From Anaerococcus pacaensis 9403502 (GTDB lineage Bacteria > Bacillota > Clostridia > Tissierellales > Peptoniphilaceae), in contig HG326665.1 in assembly GCA_000308255.3 (NCBI GenBank), positions 166,404 through 230,403 on the forward strand: a stretch of 64,000 nucleotides of DNA, given 5' to 3'. Under the pieces are notes generated by a model that saw nothing but the letters and a program-made list of their open reading frames with translations, searched no databases and had not been told where the DNA came from. Below, piece after piece: positions 29,121-37,785 of this stretch; the first letter of the stretch is position 1; each line of letters begins with the position of its first letter. Made by a program: the position numbers and the translations under genes.

Positions 29121-30061
29121 TACTTCCTAAAAAATCCCTCTAGTATTTCTTTATAAAGGGCCGGGTCTTTCATGGGCATCTGTCCATGACCAAAGCCGTC
29201 CACTGTTACTAATTCCTTATTATCGTGAGTTAACGCATCATAAAGCGCCTTTGCCATATATGGTGGTGTCAGAGTATCATCACTGGAATTAGTGATAAGT
29301 ACAGGTACATCAACGCTTTTAATCCATTTAGTAGCATCAGCATCTTTAAGCCTAATACCAAGAGCAGTATTCATATACCAATCACCAGTACTAAGCATAA
29401 AGTCCACTGGTATACCCTGATCTTTTGATATTTGATCTAACTCATCGTTCATTAATAACCTGCCGTCAGATACTGGGCTATCTATAATTAGATAATCAAT
29501 CTTACTATCATCGCGTCCTGCAGCTATGACACTCGTTAATGCCCCATAAGACTCACCCCATAGGGCGATTTTAGTAGGTGCTATATTATTTTCATAGAGG
29601 CTAGATACATAATCTATCACTGTTAGCGTATCAAGGCTTTCAAGTATACCAAATGTATTATATTTTGTTTCATTATAGCCAGAATTTCTTTGATCGTAAG
29701 CTATTACATCAAAACCCAAGTCCAAGAACGTACCCATCACATCGACAAGTGTTTCCTTGGTCCCACCCATACCATGTACTAGGATAGCTACATTCTTATT
29801 TCCTTCTTCCCTGACATAGATAGCTGGGAGTGGATAGTTTGAATTAGGGTTGTCAAGCATTAGATTTTCCACAAAGTATTCTTCTTTAAAACTATCATAC
29901 TTATCTTCAAACTCAAGAGCATTGGTAAGTGTATCTTCTCTACTCACCGTATTAGTAGACCCCTCAAACACAGCCTTGCCTGTAAATACTGATATAGCAA
30001 TAATAGCAAGCATTATTAAGCCTATAATAACTATAACGATATTTCTAACTGCTTTTTTCAT
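29117..30061 (-). CDS. Alpha/beta-hydrolase with N-terminal membrane anchor
   Basis: The product of about 314 aa has an N-terminal hydrophobic segment (about 5-28), then VHGMGGTKET (oxyanion), VIAYDQRNSG, the nucleophile elbow GESYGA, SSDDTLTP with the acid Asp, and DGFGHGQM with the catalytic His: a complete Ser-Asp-His triad. ATG 30061 is preferred over the ATG two codons earlier because GGAG abuts the first. Likely acts outside the membrane on an ester or peptide; substrate unknown. First gene of the unit with DUF1576 and the 111-aa gene. Confidence 0.85.
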   Translation of the reverse strand: MKKAVRNIVIVIIGLIMLAIIAISVFTGKAVFEGSTNTVSREDTLTNALEFEDKYDSFKEEYFVENLMLDNPNSNYPLPAIYVREEGNKNVAILVHGMGGTKETLVDVMGTFLDLGFDVIAYDQRNSGYNETKYNTFGILESLDTLTVIDYVSSLYENNIAPTKIALWGESYGALTSVIAAGRDDSKIDYLIIDSPVSDGRLLMNDELDQISKDQGIPVDFMLSTGDWYMNTALGIRLKDADATKWIKSVDVPVLITNSSDDTLTPPYMAKALYDALTHDNKELVTVDGFGHGQMPMKDPALYKEILEGFFRKY

Positions 30062-30219
30062 CTTCATCTCCTACACATATAAAGTAATCAATTTCAATTC
30101 TAGGATATAATGTTTATCTTACTAAGATAAATTATATAAAATATAGGGGAAATTTACAATAAAAAGTGACTTTTAATGATATAATGTAATCAGAATAATA
30201 TAGATAAAGGAGGGAAATT

Positions 30220-31059
30220 ATGGTAAAAATCATAGCTGAGATTATTTTAATATTACTCATTTTCATCCTTTTATTCTTTAATATTCCAACATCTCCTATA
30301 AGCAATAAATTTAAAAAGGATTTTGAAAAAATAAATCAATCCCAGTCGAAATATACTAAAACTAAATTTGATGAGATGGACTTTAATACATACCCTCTTG
30401 CAATACAAAAATATATGCTAAGCAATGGATTTATAGGCCAAGATATCATGACTTACACCTATATAGGCTACAAAAAAGTCGATTTTGTACAAAATAATAA
30501 TAAAAAACTCCGAATAAAACAGAGCCAGTACAATTTCTCACAAAAACCAACAAGAATCGCCCTAGTTGAGAGTAAGCTAATGGGTGTTCCCTTTGAAGGA
30601 TACGATTACTATATAGATAAAAAGGGTGCTATGATTAGGATGTTAGCTAAAGTAATTAAGCTGTTTGATAAAAGAGGCTCAAAAATAGATCAGGATGCTC
30701 TTACTAGCTATCTAGCTGAATGCCTATTTATCCCATCAAGTTTACTATCGTGTGAGATTAGCTTTCAAGAAATTGATCACTATACCGTAAAGGCCATAAT
30801 TAGGGATGACAATAAAAGAGCAAGCGGTATTTTTTACTTTAACGAGATTTATGAGATGACTAAGTTTTATACAACTGATAGATATACATTAAATGACAAT
30901 GGTGCTTACAGCCGTACTCCATGGACTTTTAATATTGGAAGTTATCAGACATTAGAAAAAGGCATCAAATTTCCTGAACATGTACAGATTTGCTGGCATT
31001 ATCCAGAAGGAGATTTAATTTATTTTGATGGTATTATATCTGATGTAGTATTTGATTAA
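30220..31059 (+). CDS. DUF6544-like membrane-anchored protein, copy 2
   Basis: The 279-aa product repeats the layout of copy 1 at 23644: an N-terminal membrane segment (about 3-22), YPLAIQKYMLSNGFIG, PFEGYDYYIDKKGAM, TSYLAECLFIPSSLLS, FYFNEIYEMTKFYTTDR and EGDLIYFDG. Strong AAGGAGGG RBS. The two copies are paralogues that have diverged at many positions, so the duplication is not recent or came from different sources. Followed after 26 bases by the radical SAM gene. Confidence 0.8.
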   Translation: MVKIIAEIILILLIFILLFFNIPTSPISNKFKKDFEKINQSQSKYTKTKFDEMDFNTYPLAIQKYMLSNGFIGQDIMTYTYIGYKKVDFVQNNNKKLRIKQSQYNFSQKPTRIALVESKLMGVPFEGYDYYIDKKGAMIRMLAKVIKLFDKRGSKIDQDALTSYLAECLFIPSSLLSCEISFQEIDHYTVKAIIRDDNKRASGIFYFNEIYEMTKFYTTDRYTLNDNGAYSRTPWTFNIGSYQTLEKGIKFPEHVQICWHYPEGDLIYFDGIISDVVFD

Positions 31060-31085
31060 TATTTTTATGAAGAAAGGATAATAAA

Positions 31086-31976
31086 ATGCATTACACTGGT
31101 CAAGTTTACAGACCACCACTTGAAGCATATACCCCATTACTTGAAGTAACCTATGGGTGTTCACATAACAAATGTGCATTTTGCACTATGTATAACGAAA
31201 CTAAATTTGGAGTATCTCCACTAGAGGATGTGGAAAGTGATATTATAGAGCTGGCAAACTCTAGGCGAAGAAAAGCTCATCCTATGGAGAGGATATATCT
31301 ATTAAATGGAGACCCCTTTGTACTAAGCACTGATAAGCTATTAAAAATATCTGAACTCATCCACAAACACATCCCAGAAGTAAAAACCATCACTGCCTAC
31401 TGCTCCTTCTACAATCTCCATAATAAATCAGTAGAAGATTTAATTAAATTAAAAGAAGCTGGCTACAATGAACTATGGTTTGGCGTAGAAACAGGCTATG
31501 ACAAAGTTCTAGCTTATATCAATAAGGGCACTGATATTTCCAGTTACTACGATGGCCTAGATAAGATGAAAGCTGCAGGCATCGAATATCACGCCATTAT
31601 TATGCTAGGCATAGCTGGAAAAGGCAACGCCAAGGCAAATGCTAGAGAAACTGCAAAGCTATTAAACTACTACCCACCAAAGGGCTTATACATGATGAGT
31701 ACCTCAGTTCAAGAAGGCTCTCCTCTATTTTCTATGAGAGCTCGAGGTGAATTCGTCGAGGCTACTAATAGAGAAAACCTAGAGGAGCAAATATACTTAT
31801 TAGAAGACCTAGAATTGCCTGATAACACGCTATTTAGCTCTGGGCATATGGTGAATTTGGTAAACATTACAGCTAGGATGAGTAAGAAGGATTATATTAT
31901 TCGCGAATTAAAAGACGCACTCAATAAAATTGACTCAGCTCTATTAGATATGACCAATCAAAATATTGCTAGATAA
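31086..31976 (+). CDS. Radical SAM protein, copy 2
   Basis: The 296-aa product matches copy 1 over its full length: CSHNKCAFC, PMERIYLLNGDPF, AGYNELWFGVETGYDKVLAYINKG, LNYYPPKGLYMMSTSV and LLDMTNQNIAR at the C-terminus. Unlike copy 1 it directly follows the DUF6544 gene on the same strand, probably one transcript. Function unknown. Confidence 0.85.
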   Translation: MHYTGQVYRPPLEAYTPLLEVTYGCSHNKCAFCTMYNETKFGVSPLEDVESDIIELANSRRRKAHPMERIYLLNGDPFVLSTDKLLKISELIHKHIPEVKTITAYCSFYNLHNKSVEDLIKLKEAGYNELWFGVETGYDKVLAYINKGTDISSYYDGLDKMKAAGIEYHAIIMLGIAGKGNAKANARETAKLLNYYPPKGLYMMSTSVQEGSPLFSMRARGEFVEATNRENLEEQIYLLEDLELPDNTLFSSGHMVNLVNITARMSKKDYIIRELKDALNKIDSALLDMTNQNIAR

Positions 31977-31977
31977 A

Positions 31978-32133
31978 AGGGGGTGTTGCAAATCAATAGA
32001 TAATCATTGTTCCATCATTAGAGTGCACTCGAAGAAAGTTTGAGATTAAGCCCGCCGGCTCATGGAGGCCAAACTTTATGAGAGGGTGCTCGAATGATAT
32101 TGGAACAATTTATCTATTTTGCAACATCCCCTT
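31978..32133. repeat. 156-bp palindromic element, copy A (MITE-like or bidirectional terminator)
   Basis: The ends are inverted repeats (GGGTGTTGCAAAT... and ...TTTGCAACATCCCC), with nested inner complementary segments. The core GAGATTAAGCCCGCCGGCTC is shared with the element at 47945-48101, which lies in the opposite orientation. Copy A fills the space between the convergent radical SAM and DegV genes. The whole could fold into a long cruciform and would terminate transcription from both sides. Confidence 0.8.
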
Positions 32134-32134
32134 C

Positions 32135-33037
32135 TTATGATAATTTTTTTAAGGCCATTCTATCTTTACCCCAGTAAAAAACGTTTATAGATCCTGGACC
32201 AATATGGGACCCTATGGTAGGCCCAATATTGAATATCCTTACCTTATCATCTATTTCTTTAAATTCTTCAGTAATAGCAACTTTTAGTTTTTCTGCAAGC
32301 TCGTAATTATCTGCTGTGGCGATGTATACCTCCCCATTATAGTCACTCCCACCTATGGCGTTAGCTTTCATATTATTTAAGATAGCTTTAATATACTTTT
32401 TTTCTGATCTAATCTTAGAAGTTACCTTAAGATAGCCCTCATCATCAACCTCTATAATTGGGAATATGTGGAGCATACCACCTAGGTTTGCTGCAGTTTT
32501 TGATACTCTGCCTCCCCTAGCTACATATGTGAGATCACTGTTTGATGTGTAGCTGATTACACTTAACCTGTTTTCAATGGCCCAGTCATAGAGATCATCT
32601 ATAGGCATTCCTTGTTTTTTAAGTTCTGATAGTCTCGCAACTAGTAGGCCTATGCCCGATGAAGCCATTCTAGAATCCACTGGATATATTTTTCTATCAG
32701 TAAATTCCTCCTCCAATAATTTGATGGCTTCAAGTAGAGAACTGTACTGGCTACTGAGACCTGTTGATAGACATACGTGTATGATATCCTTGCCATCAGC
32801 AAGTATAGGCCTAAAATAATCTATGTACTCCTGAGTATTAATTCCTGATGTAGTAGGGTTAGCACCCTCTTCCATGGCTTGGTAGAAACTTTTCACATCT
32901 AGACTCTGACCAAAGTCATCTAAATATACTTCCCCATCTATTTCATAATTTGCATATATGACACTAATATCTAAGCTATCCGCAAAATCTTTTGAAATAT
33001 CCATGTTAGATTCTGCGCTTACAACATAATCATTCAT
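32135..33037 (-). CDS. DegV-family fatty-acid-binding protein, copy 2
   Basis: The 300-aa product has the complete DegV fold: SAESNMDISKDFADSLDIS, GANPTTSGINTQEYIDYF, STGLSSQYSSL, RGGRVSKTAANLGG and the intact C-terminus GPTIGSHIGPGSINVFYWG followed by KDRMALKK. Unlike copy 1 it is not frameshifted. Such proteins bind a single fatty acid and hand it to a kinase. Confidence 0.92.
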   Translation of the reverse strand: MNDYVVSAESNMDISKDFADSLDISVIYANYEIDGEVYLDDFGQSLDVKSFYQAMEEGANPTTSGINTQEYIDYFRPILADGKDIIHVCLSTGLSSQYSSLLEAIKLLEEEFTDRKIYPVDSRMASSGIGLLVARLSELKKQGMPIDDLYDWAIENRLSVISYTSNSDLTYVARGGRVSKTAANLGGMLHIFPIIEVDDEGYLKVTSKIRSEKKYIKAILNNMKANAIGGSDYNGEVYIATADNYELAEKLKVAITEEFKEIDDKVRIFNIGPTIGSHIGPGSINVFYWGKDRMALKKLS

Positions 33038-33100
33038 CTATATCTCCTTATCTCGATATATCAATACCCAAACAATTGTCGTGTATCAACTGTTTAAAAG

Positions 33101-33566
33101 CTAATTTTCTTTCCTAGTTTGTTTCATATCAATAATCACAGCTACTATAATAGAAGCAATAGACCCCACAATTGCCCCAAGAGCTGGTGATAGGATAAGC
33201 ATAGCAGCAACAGTGATTAGTAGTGTATAAATAGGTTTTAAACCAACACTTTTACCAAGTATTATAGGCTCTCTGGTCAATAAGAAAAGTTGCTACAAAA
33301 AGTATTATCAAGGTGATAACAAGCTTAGTATCACCTGCAATAAAGCTAATAATTGCCCAAGGTATCAGCACAATCCCAGACCCAAGTACCGGTATCAAAT
33401 CAAGCACAGCAAGCCCCAAAGCAATGAGCCCATAGTAAGGCACTTTTGCCATGGCTAGAGCAATTAGGCAAACTATGAAGCTAACTAAAGATGATATCAA
33501 AGTCGCCTTAATAAACTCCTTAATGCCGACTCCTGTCTTAAATAAAAATTCTTTAATTAAATCCAT
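33101..33566 (-). pseudogene. AI-2E/YtvI-family transporter, truncated and frameshifted
   Basis: From 33566 the frame encodes the C-terminal half of the AI-2E family domain (VPYYGLIALGLAVLDLIPVLGSG), then breaks at FLIDQ near 33278. The next frame continues REPIILGKSVGLKPIYTLL and ends QTRKEN with a stop at 33101. The N-terminal half (about 200 residues) is absent, and the gene abuts an unrelated gene. Non-functional. Confidence 0.8.
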
Positions 33567-33568
33567 AT

Positions 33569-33970
33569 CTATATTAAATCCATTTCTCTTTTGAAATCGT
33601 CATCTAAAGGCTCTTCGAATACCACAAGCGGTAGCTCAATGACAAAATGTTCCTCTACAATATTTGTGGGAGGATAGTTTCTAGATTTTATGATTTCAAT
33701 CCCGTCTATATATGTTATTATATCCTCTTCGCACCTACCAAACACTATATACTGAGCTGATGTGTAGCAAATTTTGCCATCATTATTTAAATATGGAAGG
33801 TCTACTTCAAAAGGACTTTTTATATCTATACCACTACCACTAAAGTATGCGGCTAGAGACGGATGTTCTTGAAAAATATTTTCTTTAAAATATCTACAAT
33901 AAATACAATCGCATATATCAAGAGTTTGATTGTAATAATAATACATATTTTTTTCTTTATCTACCTGCAT
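33569..33970 (-). CDS. Protein of unknown function with a CDCIYC motif
   Basis: ATG 33970 is chosen because AGGAGG lies four bases before it; an ATG nine codons upstream has no good site. The 133-aa product has an N-terminal DICDCIYCRYF segment, then a beta-rich region (YIVFGRCEEDIITYIDGIEI) and an acidic end. No family recognised. It sits 2 bases before the AI-2E remnant, so the junction between them may be the deletion point. Confidence 0.6.
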   Translation of the reverse strand: MQVDKEKNMYYYYNQTLDICDCIYCRYFKENIFQEHPSLAAYFSGSGIDIKSPFEVDLPYLNNDGKICYTSAQYIVFGRCEEDIITYIDGIEIIKSRNYPPTNIVEEHFVIELPLVVFEEPLDDDFKREMDLI

Positions 33971-34135
33971 GACTCCTCCTGCTAATAAAATTATCATACC
34001 TTAAAAAAAATTAAAACTACTAGCTAATATATAAGATTTCACTACACCTTAAAGGCCTAACATTTTAACTTTAAGATAATGATAATTCCTCTATCTACCT
34101 AGCAGATAGTATTGTACTTACTCATTTAAGTGAAC

Positions 34136-34163
34136 AAAAAATAAGGATCTAATCCTTATTTTT
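34136..34163 (-). terminator. Terminator at the end of the 34-38 kb gene run
   Basis: AAAATAAGGAT and ATCCTTATTTT form an 11-bp stem with a CTA loop, overlapping the last codons and stop of the GNAT gene. T residues follow on both strands, so it may work bidirectionally. Confidence 0.8.
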
Positions 34164-34697
34164 ACGTTTGTTCCAATCATATTTATTTAATTTATTAAAA
34201 TAAATGGTCTTAACTTCCCCTAGTTGGTTGTTGGTATTATTATTATCCACGTGATCTGCTATAAAACCTAGCTTTTCTTGGACTCTTTGAGAGTTATAAT
34301 TGCCCTCAAAATATCCAGCCCAGATGGTATCGTATCCTAATGCATCAAAAGCCCAGCTAATAAGATATCTACTTGCTTCTGGTGCATAGCCATGGCCCCA
34401 ATAATCTTCCCCCAGCCAATACCCTAACTCTAAGGCATCTTCATCTATATCTAAATTGTGGGCTGGTTTATGGAGGCCAATGCTACCGATGATTTGATTT
34501 TCAGATTTTAAAACTATTGCAAAAGTCTTATCATCAGAGAGTACATTTTCTATAATTCTCCTACTCTCATCTTCATCCTTATGAGGAGGCCAACCAGTTA
34601 TAGGGCCCACATTTGGATTTTTGGCGAGAGTATATAGTCTATTAGCATCAGATATATACCAAGGCCTTAATATTAGCCTATCAGTTTCAAAAATCAT
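34149..34697 (-). CDS. GNAT acetyltransferase, RimJ/RimL type
   Basis: The 182-aa product opens with ETDRLILRPW and has SIGLHKPAHN, LELGYWLGEDYWGHGYAPEA (the acetyl-CoA-binding motif A) and NYNSQRVQEKLGF, the usual order of RimJ/RimL-like N-acetyltransferases. Substrate unknown. It lies 13 bases after the 247-aa unknown gene and ends in a terminator. Confidence 0.9.
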   Translation of the reverse strand: MIFETDRLILRPWYISDANRLYTLAKNPNVGPITGWPPHKDEDESRRIIENVLSDDKTFAIVLKSENQIIGSIGLHKPAHNLDIDEDALELGYWLGEDYWGHGYAPEASRYLISWAFDALGYDTIWAGYFEGNYNSQRVQEKLGFIADHVDNNNTNNQLGEVKTIYFNKLNKYDWNKRKNKD

Positions 34698-34710
34698 AGT
34701 AATTCCTTTG

Positions 34711-35454
34711 TTATAAATCTTTATTTAGATAGGCCACTAGTTCATCTACTGATTTGATATATTCGTTTAAAAGGCTAGCCTCCATCATTGTGAAATCAGC
34801 GAAACTTCTATTCTCTATCCTAGTAAGCCTATCTTTCATAGCTTTAGTATGAGCGATTCTAGTGGATAGGTGGATGTTGTAGCGGCTTAATTTTTTATAT
34901 AAGTTTATTGAACTCAGGTCAATTTTATTTGATTCAAAATTTTGGAAAAACTCCAAGCCTTTGTGTCCGCCAAATGCCATGCCTTCACCTAGTAGTTTTA
35001 TATGCTCTAGCCTAATAGCTCCAAGTTTCATCCCACCTTTGCCAGTCTGAACTGGCCCACCACCAATATTAGATAGTATTGTCCTATCCCTTACTATCCC
35101 ATGTAGTTTCTTGATCGGGGTTCCGGTAGATGCTTTGGTAAAGTTGCCTGTGACTTTTTTAACTACACTTGGTCCAGCCAAATAAATGACAATTCCGTCA
35201 ATTGCAATAGCAGCCGCTATCCCACCATAAATGGCACTATTATCTTTTATAACTTTTAGTGAGTTCTGATTATCCCTGTATTCGTCGTAATTCGTTAGTA
35301 TGTCATGAATTTTATCAGTCGTTTCACTATCTACATTACTGATATTATCAAAAAATGATAAGCTATTTACAATAAGTCTCTGAGCCTCATCTCTCATTGC
35401 AGTTAGTTCGTCAAATTTGTCTTTAAGATGCTCTTCTTTTGATTTTTCGTTCAT
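34711..35454 (-). CDS. Protein of unknown function with one central hydrophobic segment
   Basis: The 247-aa product has a helical charged N-terminus (1-75), a hydrophobic Gly/Ala stretch at about 77-98 (IYGGIAAAIAIDGIVIYLAG), a Gly-rich middle (GGGPVQTGKGGMKLG) and a helical charged C-terminus. The second of two adjacent ATGs is better spaced from GGAG. The layout recalls toxin-type or membrane-inserting proteins but no family is recognised. It is in line with GNAT and AlkD-like genes on the same strand. Confidence 0.6.
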   Translation of the reverse strand: MNEKSKEEHLKDKFDELTAMRDEAQRLIVNSLSFFDNISNVDSETTDKIHDILTNYDEYRDNQNSLKVIKDNSAIYGGIAAAIAIDGIVIYLAGPSVVKKVTGNFTKASTGTPIKKLHGIVRDRTILSNIGGGPVQTGKGGMKLGAIRLEHIKLLGEGMAFGGHKGLEFFQNFESNKIDLSSINLYKKLSRYNIHLSTRIAHTKAMKDRLTRIENRSFADFTMMEASLLNEYIKSVDELVAYLNKDL

Positions 35455-35468
35455 CATATCTCCGATTA

Positions 35469-35936
35469 TTACTTTAAATATTTAATATAGATTTGGCAAG
35501 GATTCCAAGCATCCCACATATCCGGGAAGCATTCTAGCTCTACATAACCCATATATACATAGTATTTATTGGTTATATCATATTCAGCATAATGTCCACT
35601 CTTAACAGTCTTGACTTGCGAATAAATGTAGCCTAAATCACGAGCAAGGTTTTCGTAGGCTTCGTTTAGAACAGTTCCCACACCCTTTTTATGATATTCT
35701 TTTTTGACACCCATGACAAATATATCAGCTGTATCTTTACTAGTAGCATTTAGGACAATAAAGCCTGCTAATTTACCGTCCACATATGCTGCTAGATATG
35801 GCATATCTTTAGAATCTGTTATATAACTTTCAGTCGATTCTGGAATACCAAACCATTCTGGCAAGTCGTATAAGATTTCTCTTGCTATTTTCTCTTTTTC
35901 ATCTATATCTTCAACTCGATTAACATCAATTTTCAT
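35469..35936 (-). CDS. GNAT acetyltransferase
   Basis: ATG 35936 is chosen (GAGGAG about 11 bases upstream); the ATG at 35960 would begin inside that site. The 155-aa product has AYVDGKLAGFIVLNATSKD, the acetyl-CoA motif VKKEYHKKGVGTVLNEAYE and a YVYMGYVELECF end. Substrate unknown. Overlaps the end of the AlkD-like gene by 11 bases. Confidence 0.85.
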   Translation of the reverse strand: MKIDVNRVEDIDEKEKIAREILYDLPEWFGIPESTESYITDSKDMPYLAAYVDGKLAGFIVLNATSKDTADIFVMGVKKEYHKKGVGTVLNEAYENLARDLGYIYSQVKTVKSGHYAEYDITNKYYVYMGYVELECFPDMWDAWNPCQIYIKYLK

Positions 35937-36669
35937 TTTTATTTTTGCTCCTCGATCCATGCTTTATAATCCATGCAGTTTCCTTGCTTGGATTATCGGA
36001 CCATTTATTTATTATATAATCGAACTTCTCTTCGTCTTCTTTATATAAATCATTTAAGTTGTTAGCTACAGATTTTTTGATGTATGGATCTGGGTCATTT
36101 TTGAGATTATCAAGTATTATAAAATAATCATCAAAGTATTCTAAAGCCCTATACATTTTCTTAGCCCAAGGCAGTCTTATTCTAACGCATTCACTAGCAA
36201 GTCTTCTCACGCGTTCGTTTTCATCCACTGACCACTCTTTTAATAACTCGAATGATTCTTCGGGATAGTTTTCTATAAGTGGTCGCATACAATATTCACC
36301 AGTAAATCTCTTGGTGAGTTCTTTAGAAAAGGCTGTAGACTCATAAAAATACTCAGCCCCAAAGTCCTCCACATACTTACCAATCGGCCACAACCACCAA
36401 CCTTCGGAAAAAGCTCCCGAATTTCCGGTAAGTTCAGGTCCTAGGATTTGATAGAACACATCGAGAGTCTCTACATAATCTAAATCAATAGAGTCATAGA
36501 GGGCATGAGCTACTAGAGCTTGCCTCGGAGTGAATTCTAAATCATCAATTTTATCATTTGTTATTTCCAAAAATTTATTTCTATCAAACTTGTCGGTCAC
36601 GTTTAATATCTTATCTGCTAGGTCTTTTAAATATTCTAGGTCGTAGTATTCTTTTAGTTTCTTTGCCAT
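35926..36669 (-). CDS. AlkD-like DNA alkylation repair protein
   Basis: The 247-aa product is built of HEAT-like helical repeats: FTPRQALVAHALYDS, ENYPEESFELLKEWSVDENERVRRLASECVR, PWAKKMYRALEYFDD and NDPDPYIKKSVANNLNDL, with a Trp-rich centre (GWWLWPIGKYVEDFG). This is the AlkD family, whose members remove N3/N7-alkylpurines. The conserved Asp and Trp positions were not verified by alignment. A shorter relative is encoded at 58219. Confidence 0.8.
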   Translation of the reverse strand: MAKKLKEYYDLEYLKDLADKILNVTDKFDRNKFLEITNDKIDDLEFTPRQALVAHALYDSIDLDYVETLDVFYQILGPELTGNSGAFSEGWWLWPIGKYVEDFGAEYFYESTAFSKELTKRFTGEYCMRPLIENYPEESFELLKEWSVDENERVRRLASECVRIRLPWAKKMYRALEYFDDYFIILDNLKNDPDPYIKKSVANNLNDLYKEDEEKFDYIINKWSDNPSKETAWIIKHGSRSKNKNEN

Positions 36670-36678
36670 ATTATCCTT

Positions 36679-37187
36679 TTACTCTATATTATTAAGATCT
36701 AAGACCATAAGGTCACAATCATAATAGCTATTAGCAATCTTCATATCTTTTGGAATTATCGCAACTTTTTCAAATGCAAATTTTTTATATAAGTCTATGG
36801 CTCTGTAGTTGTCAGACCTAACTTTAAGGTCAATATATTCAACCCCTATACTTTTAGCAAATGCTATTAATCTTTTTAGCATCATACTTGCTATACCCTG
36901 CCCCAGTAGTCTTTTCTCACTGATATTCCAAATACAGCTCTATGGTTAGCTCTTCTTTTACTTCGTATTAGATTACCTACTCCCACAATATCATCTTCAT
37001 AAAAAGCACATAGAAAAATAGTATTCGGATTATTATAAGAACTATTTAGCATATCCTCTTCACTAGATAAATCTATTCCTAATCCCTCAGATCCGTAGGT
37101 CAGAAAATCAGTTTCACCACCAACAATGTTTGTGTACTCAATAATATTTTTTGCGTCTTCTTTTACAGCTTCTCTAATTGTAATCAT
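36679..37187 (-). pseudogene. GNAT acetyltransferase split by a one-base deletion
   Basis: The first part encodes ITIREAVKEDAKNIIEYTN to SVRKDYWGRV-stop; in the next frame the expected continuation QGIASMMLKRLIAFAKSIG runs to VLDLNNIE at 36679. The sequence TGGGGCAGGGT needs one more base after the Gly codon to give YWGQGIAS, the acetyl-CoA-binding motif. So a single deletion near 36900 broke the gene. Confidence 0.85.
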
Positions 37188-37195
37188 AGTGACCC

Positions 37196-37630
37196 TTATA
37201 TCTCTTTCTTAAAACAAATAATTCTATTAGTCTCTTCAAATCCAACAGCCAAATGAAAATCAAGACTGTCGATATATTTTAGTTCACAATCACTGGCAAA
37301 TTCTGTGCATCCCATTTCACTTGCCCAGTCTTCGCAAGCTTTGACTAAGGCTTTGGCTATACCTTGCTTTTGGTGATTTGGATCTACATATATCCCCTCT
37401 AGGTAACCGACTGGTCTAGTTTCACATCCTTCTACATAGTCAAAACGTAGGGCGCAGTTGGCAAATCCAACTTCAGTCTCATCTGCATAATAGATAAAGG
37501 ATACCATGTTGGGGTCTGTCGCAAATTCATCAAACTCTACCGTAAGCTCTTCTATATCATCATTTTCCCAGACTTTCGCTGCCATTTCTGCTAGAATTCT
37601 ACTGTGAGACTTATTAGCTTTTGCTATCAT
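37196..37630 (-). CDS. AAC(6')-I-like aminoglycoside acetyltransferase
   Basis: From ATG 37630 the product is 144 aa, the length of the AAC(6')-Ic/If-type enzymes. The stretch FANCALRFDYVEGCETRPVG, YLEGIYVDPNHQKQGIAKAL and GCTEFASDCELK, with the end HLAVGFEETNRIICFKK, follows that family motif by motif. Known members acetylate the 6' amino group of aminoglycosides such as tobramycin and amikacin. A distant natural substrate is possible because many chromosomal homologues are silent. The start lies inside the end of a small membrane-protein gene (17-base overlap). Confidence 0.8.
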   Translation of the reverse strand: MIAKANKSHSRILAEMAAKVWENDDIEELTVEFDEFATDPNMVSFIYYADETEVGFANCALRFDYVEGCETRPVGYLEGIYVDPNHQKQGIAKALVKACEDWASEMGCTEFASDCELKYIDSLDFHLAVGFEETNRIICFKKEI

Positions 37631-37784
37631 CGTCCACCTGATCTTTTTTACTACTAGCATCTAGGGCAGCCCCGATACTTATACCCATGGCAATACCTAT
37701 TGCAAGATTGTCAAATAAGAGTCCAAGGCCAGCTCCAAGTGCAAGGCATATTGCTAAGTAATAATCATCTTCTTTTTTCTTCAT
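37614..37784 (-). CDS. 56-aa glycine-zipper membrane protein
   Basis: Short gene between flavodoxin and the AAC(6')-like gene. The product begins MKKKEDDYYLAICLALGAG, then GLLFDNLAIGIAMGISIGAA and a charged tail KKDQVDDDSKS. The regular Gly spacing suggests a glycine-zipper hairpin of two short membrane helices. GGAG precedes the ATG, which is 1 base after the flavodoxin stop, and the 3' end overlaps the next gene, so it is positioned as a coupled operon member. Confidence 0.8.
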   Translation of the reverse strand: MKKKEDDYYLAICLALGAGLGLLFDNLAIGIAMGISIGAALDASSKKDQVDDDSKS

Positions 37785-37785
37785 A

